This document shows, piece by piece, positions 12,502-22,521 of a DNA stretch of 64,000 nucleotides. Within the stretch, counting starts at the first letter, position 1. Each line of letters starts with the position of its first letter. The DNA is taken from NCBI GenBank assembly GCA_030447805.1, contig JAUJOE010000002.1:186001-250000 (forward strand). Reading direction: 5' to 3'. The position numbers and the translations under genes are program-made. This stretch comes from Nocardioidaceae bacterium. Lineage in GTDB: Bacteria; Actinomycetota; Actinomycetes; Propionibacteriales; Nocardioidaceae. The notes beneath the pieces were generated by a model. The model was not told the DNA's origin. It searched no databases and worked only from the letters and a program-made list of their open reading frames with translations.

Positions 12502-12735
12502 ATGAAGGTGATACTTGGCGCAGTGGCGTTGCTAGCCTCCGTGATGGGACTGGATGTCATCGACAGCGACAGGCAGGTGGTCGTTGTCGCAGGATGGGTT
12601 TGGTTCCTCGTCCTGGTTGCTGCCGGGCTCCTGCTCGTGGGGACGTCGGTGGTGCAGAGGCCGGGCGGCGGCATCACGGACATCGATGAGGACGGCACGC
12701 CGCATGCTGCCCCCTCACGCTGTGTGCCCGGTTAA
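12502..12735 (+). CDS. Small membrane protein, unknown
   Basis: This 77-residue protein has two membrane segments (KVILGAVALLASVMG and VVVVAGWVWFLVLVAAGLLLVG) and a short polar tail (RPGGGITDIDEDG). GAGAGG lies 7 bp before ATG 12502. I do not recognise a family. It stands alone between pruA and the convergent vapBC pair. Coding is plausible from the hydrophobic pattern and ribosome-binding site, not proven. Confidence 0.5.
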   Translation: MKVILGAVALLASVMGLDVIDSDRQVVVVAGWVWFLVLVAAGLLLVGTSVVQRPGGGITDIDEDGTPHAAPSRCVPG

Positions 12736-12771
12736 GGCAATCGAGCGCGCGCGTCCGATCTACCTGCCCGG

Positions 12772-13181
12772 TCAGGCGCGAAGCGACGCCTCGTCAAGGT
12801 CGATTCCGACCACGTGCGCGACCCGAGCAAGGTCGGCGTCTTGGGCAAGCAGGGAAGCTCCGCGACGCCAGGCCACGGCTGCGATCATGCAGTCGATCAT
12901 CCCTCGCGGCGTGATTCCGGAGCTGCGGCACCGACGGTAGATCCGTGCGGCAGCGTCAAAATCGGTGTTCGCGTCGAAGCCGAGCAACCGAAAGCGCAGC
13001 AGCAGTCGCCGCAGATCGTCGGCGCGCTGATTGCCCTGTGCGCCGGCCAGGACCTCCATCACGACGGGCTCGGTGACGGCGAGCGGCCCCCGGCCGCGAT
13101 CAACTCGGTCAGGCGTTGATCTACCGCGCTGCCGGTGGCTCTGTCGTATTCCACCCAGGCAGAGGTGTCGGCCAGAATCAC
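12772..13181 (-). CDS. vapC: VapC-type PIN-domain toxin (one frameshift)
   Basis: The protein begins at GTG 13181 with VILADTSAWVEYDRATGSA, the first acidic motif of PIN ribonucleases. It continues TEPVVMEVLAG, GMIDCMIAAVAWRRGASLLAQDADL (second and third acidic motifs) and ends ...DEASLRA. A single G is missing from a G run near 13090, breaking the frame between ELIAAGG and PLAVTEP. VapC toxins cleave RNA and are held inactive by VapB. The start overlaps the vapB stop (GTGA), the normal arrangement for coupled pairs. Confidence 0.85.
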
Positions 13182-13390
13182 GTGGCGCCGCGGGGGCCGA
13201 TGTCCGCCGGGAGCCTATCCATGGCGCGCGCTCCCCGCATCGCCAGCGCCTCCTCACGAGTCAAGGGTTGGCCGGCGAGGTATCGGAGTGCGAGTTCGAC
13301 GGCTTCGGTCTTGGTCCGGAGCCCGTAACGGTCCATGATCGCCTGTACGTGCGTGTCTTCGATCTCGATGTTTGTCCGCATCCTGGCCAT
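13178..13390 (-). CDS. vapB: VapB-type antitoxin
   Basis: This 70-residue protein (MARMRTNIEIEDTHVQAIMDRYGLRTKTEAVELALRYL..) has the short ribbon-helix-helix found at the N-terminus of VapB antitoxins and a C-terminal toxin-binding tail (REEALAMRGARAMDRL). It neutralises the PIN toxin encoded directly downstream and should repress its own promoter. A set of CACGTGTA repeats about 20 bp upstream of the start is a good operator candidate. The start codon is preceded by GTAGGTGT; an internal ATG three codons later is also possible. Confidence 0.85.
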   Translation of the reverse strand: MARMRTNIEIEDTHVQAIMDRYGLRTKTEAVELALRYLAGQPLTREEALAMRGARAMDRLPADIGPRGAT

Positions 13391-13399
13391 ACACCTACC

Positions 13400-13427
13400 G
13401 TACACCTCACGTGTATCACACGTGTAC
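13400..13427. promoter_or_regulatory. Probable vapBC operator
   Basis: CACGTGTA occurs at 13408-13415 and again at 13419-13426, 11 bp apart. GTACAC at 13400 and GTGTAC at 13422 form an enclosing inverted repeat. The site lies just upstream of the vapB start, where ribbon-helix-helix antitoxins bind. Seen in sequence; the binding is inferred. Confidence 0.55.
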
Positions 13428-13525
13428 TGGTGACGCCGCAGACCGCGTGGGAGAGCCCAGAACGGCTGGCTCCCTCGCTTGAGGTAGATCGCCCGACCAC
13501 GGCCAGTGGCCGTAGGGTCCATCGC

Positions 13526-14146
13526 ATGCGGGATACCCACCCGATCTTCGCCGCTGTCTTCGCCGGGGTGGCTGCGCTGGGCGAGCGCACCGGTTACGGC
13601 CGTCGCAGAACGGAAGCTCTTGTCGGTGCTCGGGGCAGGCTGCTCGTCGTCGGGCTCGGCCCGGGACACGACCTCGCGCATCTGCCGGCTTGCGTCACCG
13701 AAGTCGTCGCGGTCGAACCAGAGCCGTCGATGCGCGCGCGCTCCGCGCGCCGCGTTAGCCGGGCGCCGGCGCCAACCTGGCTCGTCGGGGCAACAGCCGA
13801 AGAACTACCCCTTCGGAGCTCCTCCGTCGATGCGGCGCTCGTCGCGTTGGTGCTCTGCTCGGTGTCGGACCCGGCGATGGCAGCTGCCGAGTTACGCCGG
13901 GTGCTGCGCCCGGGTGGCACGCTACACGTCCTCGAACACGTGCACGCCGCGCCGGACAGCTGGCTGCGGCCCTGGCAGGATCGGCTTGACCCGCTGTGGT
14001 CACGCCTGGCGGCCGGGTGTCATCTCACCCGGGACACGCGCCAGGTCCTGGTCGACGCGGGTTTCGACACCTCGCAACTGCGCAATGCCACCGTCCGGCT
14101 CGCTCCCGCTGTGGTGGCACCGCATCTGATTGGCACCGCACGGTGA
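13526..14146 (+). CDS. Class I SAM-dependent methyltransferase
   Basis: This 206-residue protein carries methyltransferase motif I (LLVVGLGPGHDLAHLP, about 38-53), an acidic residue ending strand 2 (VVAVEPEP) and the later strand motif VDAALVALVLCSVSDP followed by LRPGGTLHVLEHVHA. The layout matches the UbiE/MenG-like group often named phosphatidylethanolamine or arsenite-type methyltransferases, but the acceptor cannot be told. A TAGGGT hexamer ends 7 bp before the ATG and there is no Shine-Dalgarno, so the mRNA may be leaderless. The gene stands alone. Confidence 0.83.
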   Translation: MRDTHPIFAAVFAGVAALGERTGYGRRRTEALVGARGRLLVVGLGPGHDLAHLPACVTEVVAVEPEPSMRARSARRVSRAPAPTWLVGATAEELPLRSSSVDAALVALVLCSVSDPAMAAAELRRVLRPGGTLHVLEHVHAAPDSWLRPWQDRLDPLWSRLAAGCHLTRDTRQVLVDAGFDTSQLRNATVRLAPAVVAPHLIGTAR

Positions 14147-14218
14147 CCTGGCCCGCTGTGATGGCGGATCACGGCGGGCGAATGCCCGGTCGCTGGGAAG
14201 GTTGGGAAAGGCTCGACA

Positions 14219-14422
14219 TCAAGCGACGCGGACGGTGAGCACGGCGTCGTCGCAGACCGGGTCGATTATGACCGCGGCGCCACACGACGTACAGCAGAAT
14301 TCACACCCCTCGCCGTCACACTCGTCAACGGGCACGAAGATGCGCTCATCGCGACAGTCGGGGCAGTCGCGAGCAACGCCGCTGAGCATCAAGATCTCGG
14401 CTGGGTCGTTCATGCTCCGCAT
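14219..14422 (-). CDS. Small zinc-ribbon-like protein
   Basis: This 67-residue acidic protein (MRSMNDPAEILMLSGVARDCPDCRDERIFVPVD..) has two Cys clusters, CPDC and CEFCCTSC, spaced as in a zinc ribbon. It is a conserved small actinobacterial protein of unknown role. ATG 14413 (MNDPAEIL) is an alternative start. The gene lies 48 bp downstream of, and in the same direction as, the DUF2505 gene, so the two could share a transcript. Confidence 0.65.
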   Translation of the reverse strand: MRSMNDPAEILMLSGVARDCPDCRDERIFVPVDECDGEGCEFCCTSCGAAVIIDPVCDDAVLTVRVA

Positions 14423-14470
14423 CGTGCCAGACCGCTCCGACAGTTCTAGGCAGGCTCGCCCAGCCATGTT

Positions 14471-14971
14471 CTAGGCAGAATCGCCCAGCCACCTGTCAGC
14501 GGTTCGTTGCTCGGCGGCCACAGCGGCGAGGACTCCCTTGGCGATCTCGGGCTCGATCTTCTTGCCGACGAACGGCATCGACACCGTCAGATCGCCCCGG
14601 ATGGACGTGCGGGCGCCGTCGCCCACCACCTGGGTGAGCAGCGTGCCGGTCATCTTCACTGGCTGCCCCTTGACCCGCACCGCCAGGTCGGCCTGACGCT
14701 GACCGAGGTCGTTAGGGACACCCCACTCCTCGGTCTGCACGACATCGAGCGTCTCGCCGACGAACTTCTTGACGAAGTCGGGCACTTCGGCCGGCATCGT
14801 ACGGCGAACGGTCACGGAGGCTGTTCCGTCAAGTCGCTTGTCGACGTCGACGTCGTAGGCCAAGGCGTGCGTGGCCTCGCACACCGCGCGACGGAAGTGC
14901 GGATCGGTCACCAAGGCAAAGACCTGCTCCACTGTCGCGGTCGGGTAGTTGATCTCGGCGCGCACATCCAT
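14471..14971 (-). CDS. DUF2505 family protein
   Basis: This 166-residue protein starts MDVRAEINYPTATVEQVFALVTDPHFRRAVCEA and contains DGTASVTVRRTMPAEVPDFVKKFVGETLDVVQTEEW. That is the DUF2505 signature, a START/SRPBCC-like fold predicted to hold a hydrophobic ligand. No catalytic residues are known for the family. It is divergent from kynA with only 32 bp between the two starts, so their promoters overlap. Confidence 0.88.
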   Translation of the reverse strand: MDVRAEINYPTATVEQVFALVTDPHFRRAVCEATHALAYDVDVDKRLDGTASVTVRRTMPAEVPDFVKKFVGETLDVVQTEEWGVPNDLGQRQADLAVRVKGQPVKMTGTLLTQVVGDGARTSIRGDLTVSMPFVGKKIEPEIAKGVLAAVAAEQRTADRWLGDSA

Positions 14972-15003
14972 GGCGAGGATTGTGCCACCGCTAGCCTGAC
15001 AAG

Positions 15004-15843
15004 GTGAGCACCGACGAGCGGTCAGGCCTGGCCGACCCGACGGTGGGTGACTGGTCCGGCGTCGACATCAACTTCGGCGAGTCGGGGGCCAAGCTCACCT
15101 ACGGCGGCTACCTGCAGCTCGAGCGGTTGCTGACGTCGCAGCGGCTGGAGTCCAACCCGCCCGCCCACGACGAGCTGCTGTTCATCACCGTCCACCAGGT
15201 GTACGAGCTGTGGTTCAAGCAGCTGCTCTTCGAGTGCGAGACCGCGCGCGACGCCATGTTCTCCGACGCCGTGTGGTTGGCGAAGCACCTGCTGCGTCGC
15301 GTCCATGTGATCGAGCGGGTGCTGGTCGAGCAGATCGAGGTGCTCGAGACGATGACGCCGCAGGACTTCTTGGCGTTCCGCCAGCACCTCGCGCCGGCCA
15401 GCGGCTTCCAGTCGGTGCAGTTTCGCGAGTTGGAGTTCCTCTCCGGCGCCAAGGACCCATCGTTCGTACGCCGGTTCAAGGGGCTGACCGAGGCCGAGAC
15501 GGCGAGCCTGCAGCGCCGGCTCGACGAGCCGACGTTGTGGGATGGCTTCCTCGCCCTGCTCGAGGCGCGCGGTCTCGCCGTAACATCCGACGCCGAGGTG
15601 AGTGCCTCGCTGCATGCCGCAGCCAGCGACCGGGACAAGTACTTCGACGTCTGGGAACTGGCTGAGTCGTTGATCCAACACGACGAGCTGGCGATCGCCT
15701 GGCGTTCCCGGCACGTCACGATGGTGGAGCGCGTCATCGGCACGAAGACGGGCACCGGCGGCTCGGCGGGGGCCGCCTACCTGCGCAGCCGGGTGCCCCT
15801 GCGGTACTACCCACAGCTGTGGGACCTGCGCTCCGACCTCTAA
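15004..15843 (+). CDS. kynA: Tryptophan 2,3-dioxygenase
   Basis: This cytosolic haem enzyme opens the indole ring of L-tryptophan to N-formylkynurenine, the first step of the kynurenine pathway. It is 279 residues long, the normal size for the bacterial form. Visible motifs are LLFITVHQVYELWFKQLLFE (substrate pocket), FRQHLAPASGFQSVQFRELE, and RSRHVTMVERVIGTKTGTGG, which carries the haem-ligand His and the GTGGS loop. The GTG start has a TAGCCT -10-like box ending 6 bp upstream and no Shine-Dalgarno, so the transcript is probably leaderless. No kynureninase is nearby. Confidence 0.95.
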   Translation: MSTDERSGLADPTVGDWSGVDINFGESGAKLTYGGYLQLERLLTSQRLESNPPAHDELLFITVHQVYELWFKQLLFECETARDAMFSDAVWLAKHLLRRVHVIERVLVEQIEVLETMTPQDFLAFRQHLAPASGFQSVQFRELEFLSGAKDPSFVRRFKGLTEAETASLQRRLDEPTLWDGFLALLEARGLAVTSDAEVSASLHAAASDRDKYFDVWELAESLIQHDELAIAWRSRHVTMVERVIGTKTGTGGSAGAAYLRSRVPLRYYPQLWDLRSDL

Positions 15844-15868
15844 CCCGAGGCTCCGTGGCTCCAAGGAG

Positions 15869-15912
15869 TTGTCAGAACCTAGTGCACCTATCGCGGCAGT
15901 AGGGACTGACAA
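15869..15912. repeat. Stem-loop repeat, copy 2 (TTGTCAG/CTGACAA family)
   Basis: The arms TTGTCAG (15869-15875) and CTGACAA (15906-15912) enclose 30 bp that itself holds CTA/TAG. It starts 26 bp after the kynA stop codon. GGAG precedes the left arm and GTC follows the right arm, as in copy 1. The loop is unrelated to the other copies and no T-tract follows. Confidence 0.65.
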
Positions 15913-16044
15913 GTCTCAGAGGACGGCCGTGGCTATAGCACCGAAGGCAGGGCTAAGGTCGAAGGTGTCACCCACCCGCTGGGTGATCGCGACGTCAATC
16001 GCGCGTCGCGGCCGGCAGCCGTTGCAGAACAGGTCCAGGCCCTC

Positions 16045-19000
16045 ATGCCCACCAAGCTGGAAGACGCCAAACGGGAACTTGTCGACGAGGCGGCGGCTCT
16101 AGCCGGCGCCCGTGATCGGGGAGGAGCCGGCCTCGATGTTGACACGACGCGTCGCCTGCTGAACCTCTACTACCGCCATGTGGTCGCCCGACGACATCAT
16201 CGAGCGCAACCCCGTCGACGTGTTCGGCGCAGCCATGAGCCATTACCGGCTGGCCGCTGACCGGCCACAGGGCACCGCGGCCGTCCGGGTGTTCACGCCG
16301 TCGGTGCACGACCATGGGTGGACCGCCGCTGGTCATACCGTGGTCGAGGTCGTCACCGACGACATGCCGTTCCTCGTCGACTCGCTCACGATGGCGCTCA
16401 CGGCGCAAGAGCGCGCGATCCACGTGGTGATCCACCCTCAACTGCTCGTACGCCGCGACGTCGCCGGTTGTCTGCAGGAGGTATGCGACGGCGAGGGCGT
16501 CGAGTCCGCGGACGGGCCCAAGGTGCTGCGTGAGTCCTGGATGCATATCGAGATCGACTCACGATGGAAAGCGAGAGCGACGTGGTGGCTGACCTGGCGC
16601 GTGCCGTCTCCCAGAGCCTCAGCGACGTAAGGGAGGCCGTCGAGGACTGGAGCAAGATGCGCGACCAGGCGCAGCAGGTCGTCGAGCGAGCAGAGCCCAC
16701 CCGCGCTGCCCGACAACGAGGTCGATGAGAGCCGGGCGCTGTTGTCATGGCTCGCCGACGACCACTTCACCTTCATCGGTTACCGCGAGTACCAGCTGGA
16801 GACCGCCGACGGCGACGACGTGCTGCGCGCGGTTCCGGGAACCGGTCTTGGTGTACTGCGCTCGGACCAGGACATGTCGCCGTCGTTCGGGAAGCTGCCC
16901 CCAGCCGTGCGCGCCAAAGCGCGCGAGAAGACCTTGCTGATCATCACCAAGGCGAACTCGCGCTCCACCGTCCACCGGCCGGCGTACCTCGACTATGTCG
17001 GGGTCAAGACGTTCGACGAGTCGGGCGAAGTGGTGGGGGAGCGGCGCTTCCTCGGCCTGTTCAGCTCCGCGGCGTACACCGAGAGCGTCACCCGCATCCC
17101 CGTGCTGCGGGACAAGACCAGCCAGGTCCTGCAGGGCACCGGTTTCTCGCCCAACAGCCACAGCGGCAAGGCCCTGATGGACATCCTCGAGACGTATCCA
17201 CGAGACGAGCTGTTCCAGACGTCGGTGGAGGAGCTGATCCCCGTCGCCGAGGCGGTGCTGCACCTGCGCGAGCGGCGCCAGCTGCGCTTCTTCGCCCGGC
17301 GGGACACCTACGGGCGCTACCTGTCCTGCCTTGTCTACCTGCCCCGCGACCGCTACACCACGCAGATCCGGGAGCGGATACAACGCATCCTGAAGACCAC
17401 GCTCGGCGCAGACACGATTGACTACACCGCGCGGGTCAGTGAGTCGGTGCTCGCCCGGCTCCACTTCGTCGTGCGCGCCGCGCCCCAACAGACCTTGCGG
17501 GACTTTGACGAGGTCGCGCTCGAACAACGGCTCGCCGACGCGACCCGCTCGTGGACCGAGGACCTGGCCGCGGCCCTGGTCGAGCAGTTCGGCGAGGAGA
17601 CGGGGTCCAAACTCGCGCGGACGTACGGCGAAGCGTTCCCGAGGCTTACAAGGAGGACTTTCGACCGCGGATGGCGGCGGCGCCGACGTCGGAAGGATGG
17701 AGGAGGTCGCGCCGGACTCCATCGGGTTGTCGCTGTACTCACCCGTCGGCGCGGCTGACACTGAGGCCCGCTTCAAGGTGTTCCGGACGGGTTCGCCGTT
17801 GAGCCTGTCTGAGGTGCTGCCAATCCTGTCTGCCATGGGCGTGGAGGTGGTGGACGAGCGGCCGTACGAGCTCACCGGACCCGCCGGCCGAGCCTGGATC
17901 TACGACTTCGGTCTGCGCCGGCCGGAAGGGTTCCCCGACGGCGTACGCGAACGGTTCCAGGACAGCTTCATGGCGGTTTGGTGCGGCCTCGCCGAAAGCG
18001 ACGGCTTCTCGGCGCTGGTGCTGTCGGGCTGCCTGCCGTGGAGGCAGGTGTCGATCCTGCGGGCGTACGCGAAGTACTTCCGTCAAGGTGGGTCGCCGTT
18101 CAGCCAGGAGTACATCGAGTCCTCGCTGCTGGCCAACGTGCCAATCGCCCAGCTGCTCGTGCTGTTGTTCGAGGTTCGACCCCGACCTCGACCTCGACCT
18201 TGATCTCGCGGATGCCGACGCCGGCGACTTCGGCGCTCGGCAGCAGCGAGTCGACGACATCGAGGCCTCGATCAGGGACGCCCTCGACCAGGTGGCGAGC
18301 CTTGACCAGGACCGCATCCTGCGCAGCTACCTCGCGGGGATCAAGGCAACCTTGCGGACGAACTTCTATCAGGTCGACGACGCCGGCGATCCCAAGCCGA
18401 GCATCGCGCTCAAGCTGGACCCGGCACGCGTCCCCGACCTCCCCGAGCCGCGTCCCGCCTTCGAGGTGTTCGTGTACTCGCCGCGGGTGGAGGGAGTACA
18501 CCTGCGCTTCGGCCCGGTCGCCCGAGGCGGCCTGCGCTGGTCCGACCGGCGGGAGGACTTTCGGACCGAGGTCCTCGGCCTGGTCAAGGCGCAGATGGTC
18601 AAGAACGCCGTCATCGTCCCGGTGGGAGCCAAGGGCGGCTTCTACTGCAAGCGGCTGCCTAGCCCAGCCGCGGGCCGCGACGCCTGGCTGACCGAGGGCA
18701 TCGCCTGCTACCGGACGTTCATCCGCGGCCTGCTCGACATCACCGACAACCTCGCCGGTGGCGAGAACGTGCCGCCGCCACGGGTCATACGGCACGACGG
18801 GGACGACAGCTACCTGGTCGTAGCGGCCGACAAAGGCACCGCGACGTTCTCCGACATCGCCAACAGCGTGGCCAAGGACTACGGCTACTGGCTCGGCGAC
18901 GCCTTCGCGTCGGGCGGCTCGGTGGGTTATGACCACAAGGCCATGGGGATCACGGCACGCGGCGCCTGGGAGTCGGTGCGCCGGCACTTCCGCGAGCGTG

Positions 19001-20931
19001 GCATCGACACCCAGACCGAGGACTTCACCTGTGTGGGCGTCGGCGACATGAGCGGTGACGTGTTCGGGAACGGGATGCTGCTCAGCGAGCACATCCGGCT
19101 TGTCGCGGCGTTCGACCACCGCGACATCTTCCTCGACCCGCAACCGGTCGCCGAGACGTCGTACGCCGAGCGTCGCCGCCTCTTCGAACTGCCCCGGTCC
19201 AGCTGGGCCGACTACGACAGGACGTTGATCTCTGCGGGTGGGGGGGTCTTCTCGCGCGGCCTGAAGGCAATCCCGATCAGCGCGGAGGTGGCCTCGGCGC
19301 TGGGACTCGACACCAACCCGGGCAGGTTGACGCCGGCAGAACTGATGCGGGCGATCCTCACCGCGCCGGTCGACCTGTTCTGGAACGGCGGTATCGGCAC
19401 CTACGTCAAGGCGTCCACGGAGACGAACGCCGAGGTGGGCGACCGGTCCAACGACGCGGTGCGGGTCAACGGCGCCCAGCTGCGGTGCAAGGCGGTCGGG
19501 GAGGGCGGCAACCTGGGCCTCACCCAGCGCGGCCGGATCGAGTACGCGCTCGCCGGCGGGCGTATCTGCACCGACTTCATCGACAACTCCGCGGGGGTCG
19601 ACACCTCCGACCACGAGGTCAACATCAAGATCTTGCTCGACCGCGTCGTCAACGCAGGGGACATGACGGCAAAGCAGCGCAACGAGCTCCTCGTATCGAT
19701 GACCGACGAGGTGGCGAGCCTCGTGCTGACCGACAACCGCGAGCAGAACCTCGCACTGGCAAGCGCCCAGCGGGTAGGGCTGGGGCTGACGCACGTGCAC
19801 GCCGACTGGGTCCGCCGGTTGGAGAAGCGCGGGTTGTTGGACCGTGAGCTGGAGTTCCTGCCCTCGGCCAAGGAGTTCGAGGATCGACAGGCCGCCGGCA
19901 TCCCGCTGACGGCGCCCGAGTTGGCGGTGCTGCTGGCCTACACCAAGATCGTGCTGGCCGCGGAGCTGCTGACCGGCGACCTCCCCGACGATCCGTTCCT
20001 GCGCGGCAAGCTCCACGGCTACTTCCCGACGCAGATGCGACAGCGGTACCAGGATCAGATGGAGGCGCATCCGCTGCGGCGAGAAATCGTCGTGACGCAA
20101 GTGGTCAACGACTTGGTGAACTTCGCCGGGATCACGTTCTTCCATCGGCTCAGCCAAGAGACAGGAGCGACGGCGGATGAGCTGGCTCGCGCCCACTTGG
20201 TGGGCCGGGACATCTTTGCAGCTGACCGCATGCTCGCCTCGATCAACGAACTCGACAACCAGGTGGAGGCCAGCGTGCAGACCGGCATGCGGCTCGCGGT
20301 ACGCACGCTGATCGAGCGAGCCAGCCGGTGGATCGTCAACAACCGGCGCTCTCCGCTGGACTCTCGGGCAACCGTCGACTACTTCAGCGCCGACATCCAA
20401 CGGTTGGTCGAGGCGTTGCCGGAGGTGCTCACCGGTGCCGAGGCGGAGAACTTCGCTTACCGGCGCGACGCCCTGACCAAGAACTCCGTGCCGGCCGAAC
20501 TGGCGTCCACTGTCGCGGCGTTGCCGCCGGCGTACGCCGCGTTGGAGGTCGTCGAGGTCGCCAAGCGCGATGGGCGCGACCCGCTGGAGGCGGCTTGCGT
20601 GCACTTCGCGGTCGGTGAGCGGCTCGGTCTCAGTGCGCTGCTGGCCAGGATCGTCGCGCTGCCCCGCGACGACCGCTGGCAGACGATGGCCCGCGCATCG
20701 TTGCGCGACGACCTGTACGCCGTCCACGCCGCCCTCACCGCCCAGATCCTGGCTTGCACCGATCCCAGCCTCAGTGCAGATGAGCAGGTGGCGGCCTGGG
20801 AGAGAGCCGACGACGCCCAGGTGGGCCGCGCCACCGCGACCCTTTCGGAGATCACCTCCGATGAGACCAACGACCTGGCCCGCATGTCGGTTGGCTTGCG
20901 CGTGGTCCGCACCCTGTTGGCGACCCCATAG
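16045..20931 (+). CDS. gdh: Large NAD-specific glutamate dehydrogenase (about seven frameshifts)
   Basis: This is the roughly 1600-residue, 180-kDa class NAD-glutamate dehydrogenase that deaminates glutamate to 2-oxoglutarate. Order along the gene: N-terminal ACT-like regions (HYRLAADRPQGTAAVRVFTPSVHDHGW; DDHFTFIGYREYQLE; RIPVLRDKTSQVLQGTGFSPNSHSGKALMD), then the catalytic core (RWSDRREDFRTEVLGLVKAQMVKNAVIVPVGAKGGFYCK; CVGVGDMSGDVFGNGMLLS; VDLFWNGGIGTYVKAS; EGGNLGLTQRGRIEYA). Frames change near 16176, 16575, 16700, 17645, 17680 and 18178. The catalytic half from 18190 on is one clean frame. ATG 16045 is the first start in frame. Such density of breaks in one gene points to poor base calling. 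Confidence 0.93.
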
Positions 20932-20987
20932 TCACCGACGCTCCCCCGCCCGCATGATCGCCGGTGCGGCGGGGTACACCGCCGTAC

Positions 20988-21254
20988 ATGACCGTTTCAC
21001 CGAGTGAACAACACGGCGTGCCGGCTGAAGAGGGCATCGAGCACGCGGACGCCCGCGGCGACCTGGGCACCGACCCCGAAGCCGTGCCGAACGCCCCAAA
21101 CCGCGACCCGGCGGTGCCGCCCGACCCGGCAGACGTGGGCGCTGGCGATGACCCCGACGTGCCGTCAGGCTTTGAGTCCTTTGACGAGCAGGCCGAGCAC
21201 AAAGGCAACTGGGCGCAGGAACCCAAGGGCCCAACCCGCCGCACTGACGGGTGA
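20988..21254 (+). CDS. Small acidic hypothetical protein
   Basis: This 88-residue open frame (MTVSPSEQHGVPAEEGIEHADARGDLGTDPEAVPNAP..) is rich in Asp, Glu, Pro and Gly and looks disordered. It sits between gdh and prfB on the same strand. I recognise no family and no strong ribosome-binding site; codon composition is compatible with a real gene. Treat as tentative. Confidence 0.4.
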   Translation: MTVSPSEQHGVPAEEGIEHADARGDLGTDPEAVPNAPNRDPAVPPDPADVGAGDDPDVPSGFESFDEQAEHKGNWAQEPKGPTRRTDG

Positions 21255-21284
21255 CACCGGGCAGGCACGCCGTAACCTTGCGAC

Positions 21285-22392
21285 GTGGCAGCCCCCGATC
21301 TCGCTGAGCGGATCAAGCAGCTCGATGCGACGTTGACCAGCATCGAGCAGGTTCTTGATGTCGACGGGATGCGCGCCGAGGTCGCGGAGCTCGGCCAGCA
21401 AGTCGCTGCCCCCGACCTCTGGGACGACCAGTCGAACGCCCAACGGGTGACCAGCCGGCTCTCTCGACGCTGCAGGCCGAGATCGAGCGCATCACCGGGC
21501 TACGCAGCCGCCTCGACGACGTCCAGGTGCTGCTCGAGCTGGCCGGCGAGGAGGACGACGCCGCGTCGTTCTCCGAAGTGGGAGTCGAGGTCGACCGGCT
21601 CGCCAAGACCATCGAGGCGCTCGAGGTCCGCACCCTCCTTTCCGGTGAGTACGACGAGCGCGAGGCCCTCGTCACCATCCGGTCTGGCGCTGGCGGGGTC
21701 GACGCCGCTGACTGGGCCGAGATGCTGATGCGGATGTACCTGCGGTGGGCCGAGCGGCACAAGTACCCCACCGAGGTCTACGACACGTCGTACGCCGAAG
21801 AGGCCGGTATCAAGTCAGCGACATTCGCGGTCAAGGCGCCGTACGCCTACGGAACGCTCAGCGTCGAGCAAGGCACGCACCGGCTGGTGCGCATCTCGCC
21901 CTTCGACAACCAGGGTCGGCGGCAAACCTCGTTCGCTGCGGTCGAGGTGGTCCCCGTGCTGGAGCAGACCGACGCTATCGAAGTGCCCGACGAGGAGGTC
22001 CGGGTCGACGTTTTCCGCTCCTCGGGTCCTGGCGGCCAGAGCGTCAACACGACAGACTCGGCGGTTCGGCTGACGCATCTCCCGACGGGCATCGTGGTCG
22101 CGGTGCAGAACGAGAAGAGCCAGTTGCAGAACAAGAACACCGCGATGGTGATCTTGAAAGCCAAGCTGCTGGCGCTCAAGCGCGCCGAGGAGAAGGCGAC
22201 GCTGGACCAGATGCGAGGAGACGTCGCCGCGTCGTGGGGCGACCAGATGCGCAGCTACGTCCTCAATCCCTACCAGATGGTCAAGGACCTGCGCACCGAC
22301 TACGAGGAGGAAACCCCTCCGGAGTCCTCGACGGCGACATCGACGACTTTATCGAGGCGGGCATTCGCTGGCGCCGGGCTGCGGTGGCCTGA
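21285..22392 (+). CDS. prfB: Peptide chain release factor 2 (two frameshifts)
   Basis: RF2 reads UGA and UAA and triggers peptide release. The sequence has the SPF recognition tripeptide ([11 protein letters not shown]) and the GGQ loop ([27 protein letters not shown]), with the end [16 protein letters not shown]. Breaks lie near 21461 (two extra bases in [14 protein letters not shown]) and near 22310. Neither is at the classical programmed site near codon 25, where no in-frame UGA exists, so these are probably sequencing errors. The GTG start has TAACCT ending 6 bp upstream and looks leaderless. The gene lies about 4 kb upstream of ftsE, a common actinobacterial order with prfB-ftsEX-smpB, here with a sugar transporter inserted. 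Confidence 0.94.
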
Positions 22393-22404
22393 CGTTCCGC
22401 CCTG

Positions 22405-22432
22405 AGAAGCGGCTCTAGCGAGAAGCGCTTCT
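22405..22432. promoter_or_regulatory. Tandem LacI-type operator before the sugar ABC operon
   Basis: A perfect 12-bp palindrome AGAAGCGCTTCT (22421-22432), with a central CG as in LacI-family operators, follows an imperfect copy AGAAGCGGCTCT at 22405-22416. Centres are 16 bp apart. The site lies about 90 bp before the start of the solute-binding protein gene. No LacI-type regulator gene is in the window. Confidence 0.6.
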
Positions 22433-22521
22433 ATCGCTTACCTTGTCTTCACCAGCGGCGGAGCTTGGGACGCGACGGGCACCATCTGGCTCTTCCGCCT
22501 ACGCGACGGAGGGAATTCATT

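Noticed and set aside
18100-20727. An 875-codon open frame on the minus strand across gdh
   Set aside because: It is the mirror frame of a GC-rich gene with clear glutamate dehydrogenase homology on the plus strand; its translation is Val/Arg/Asp-rich and matches nothing.
21285-21728. Programmed +1 frameshift in prfB
   Set aside because: The classical site near codon 25 has no in-frame UGA. The actual breaks are near codon 59 and near the end, so error is the better explanation.
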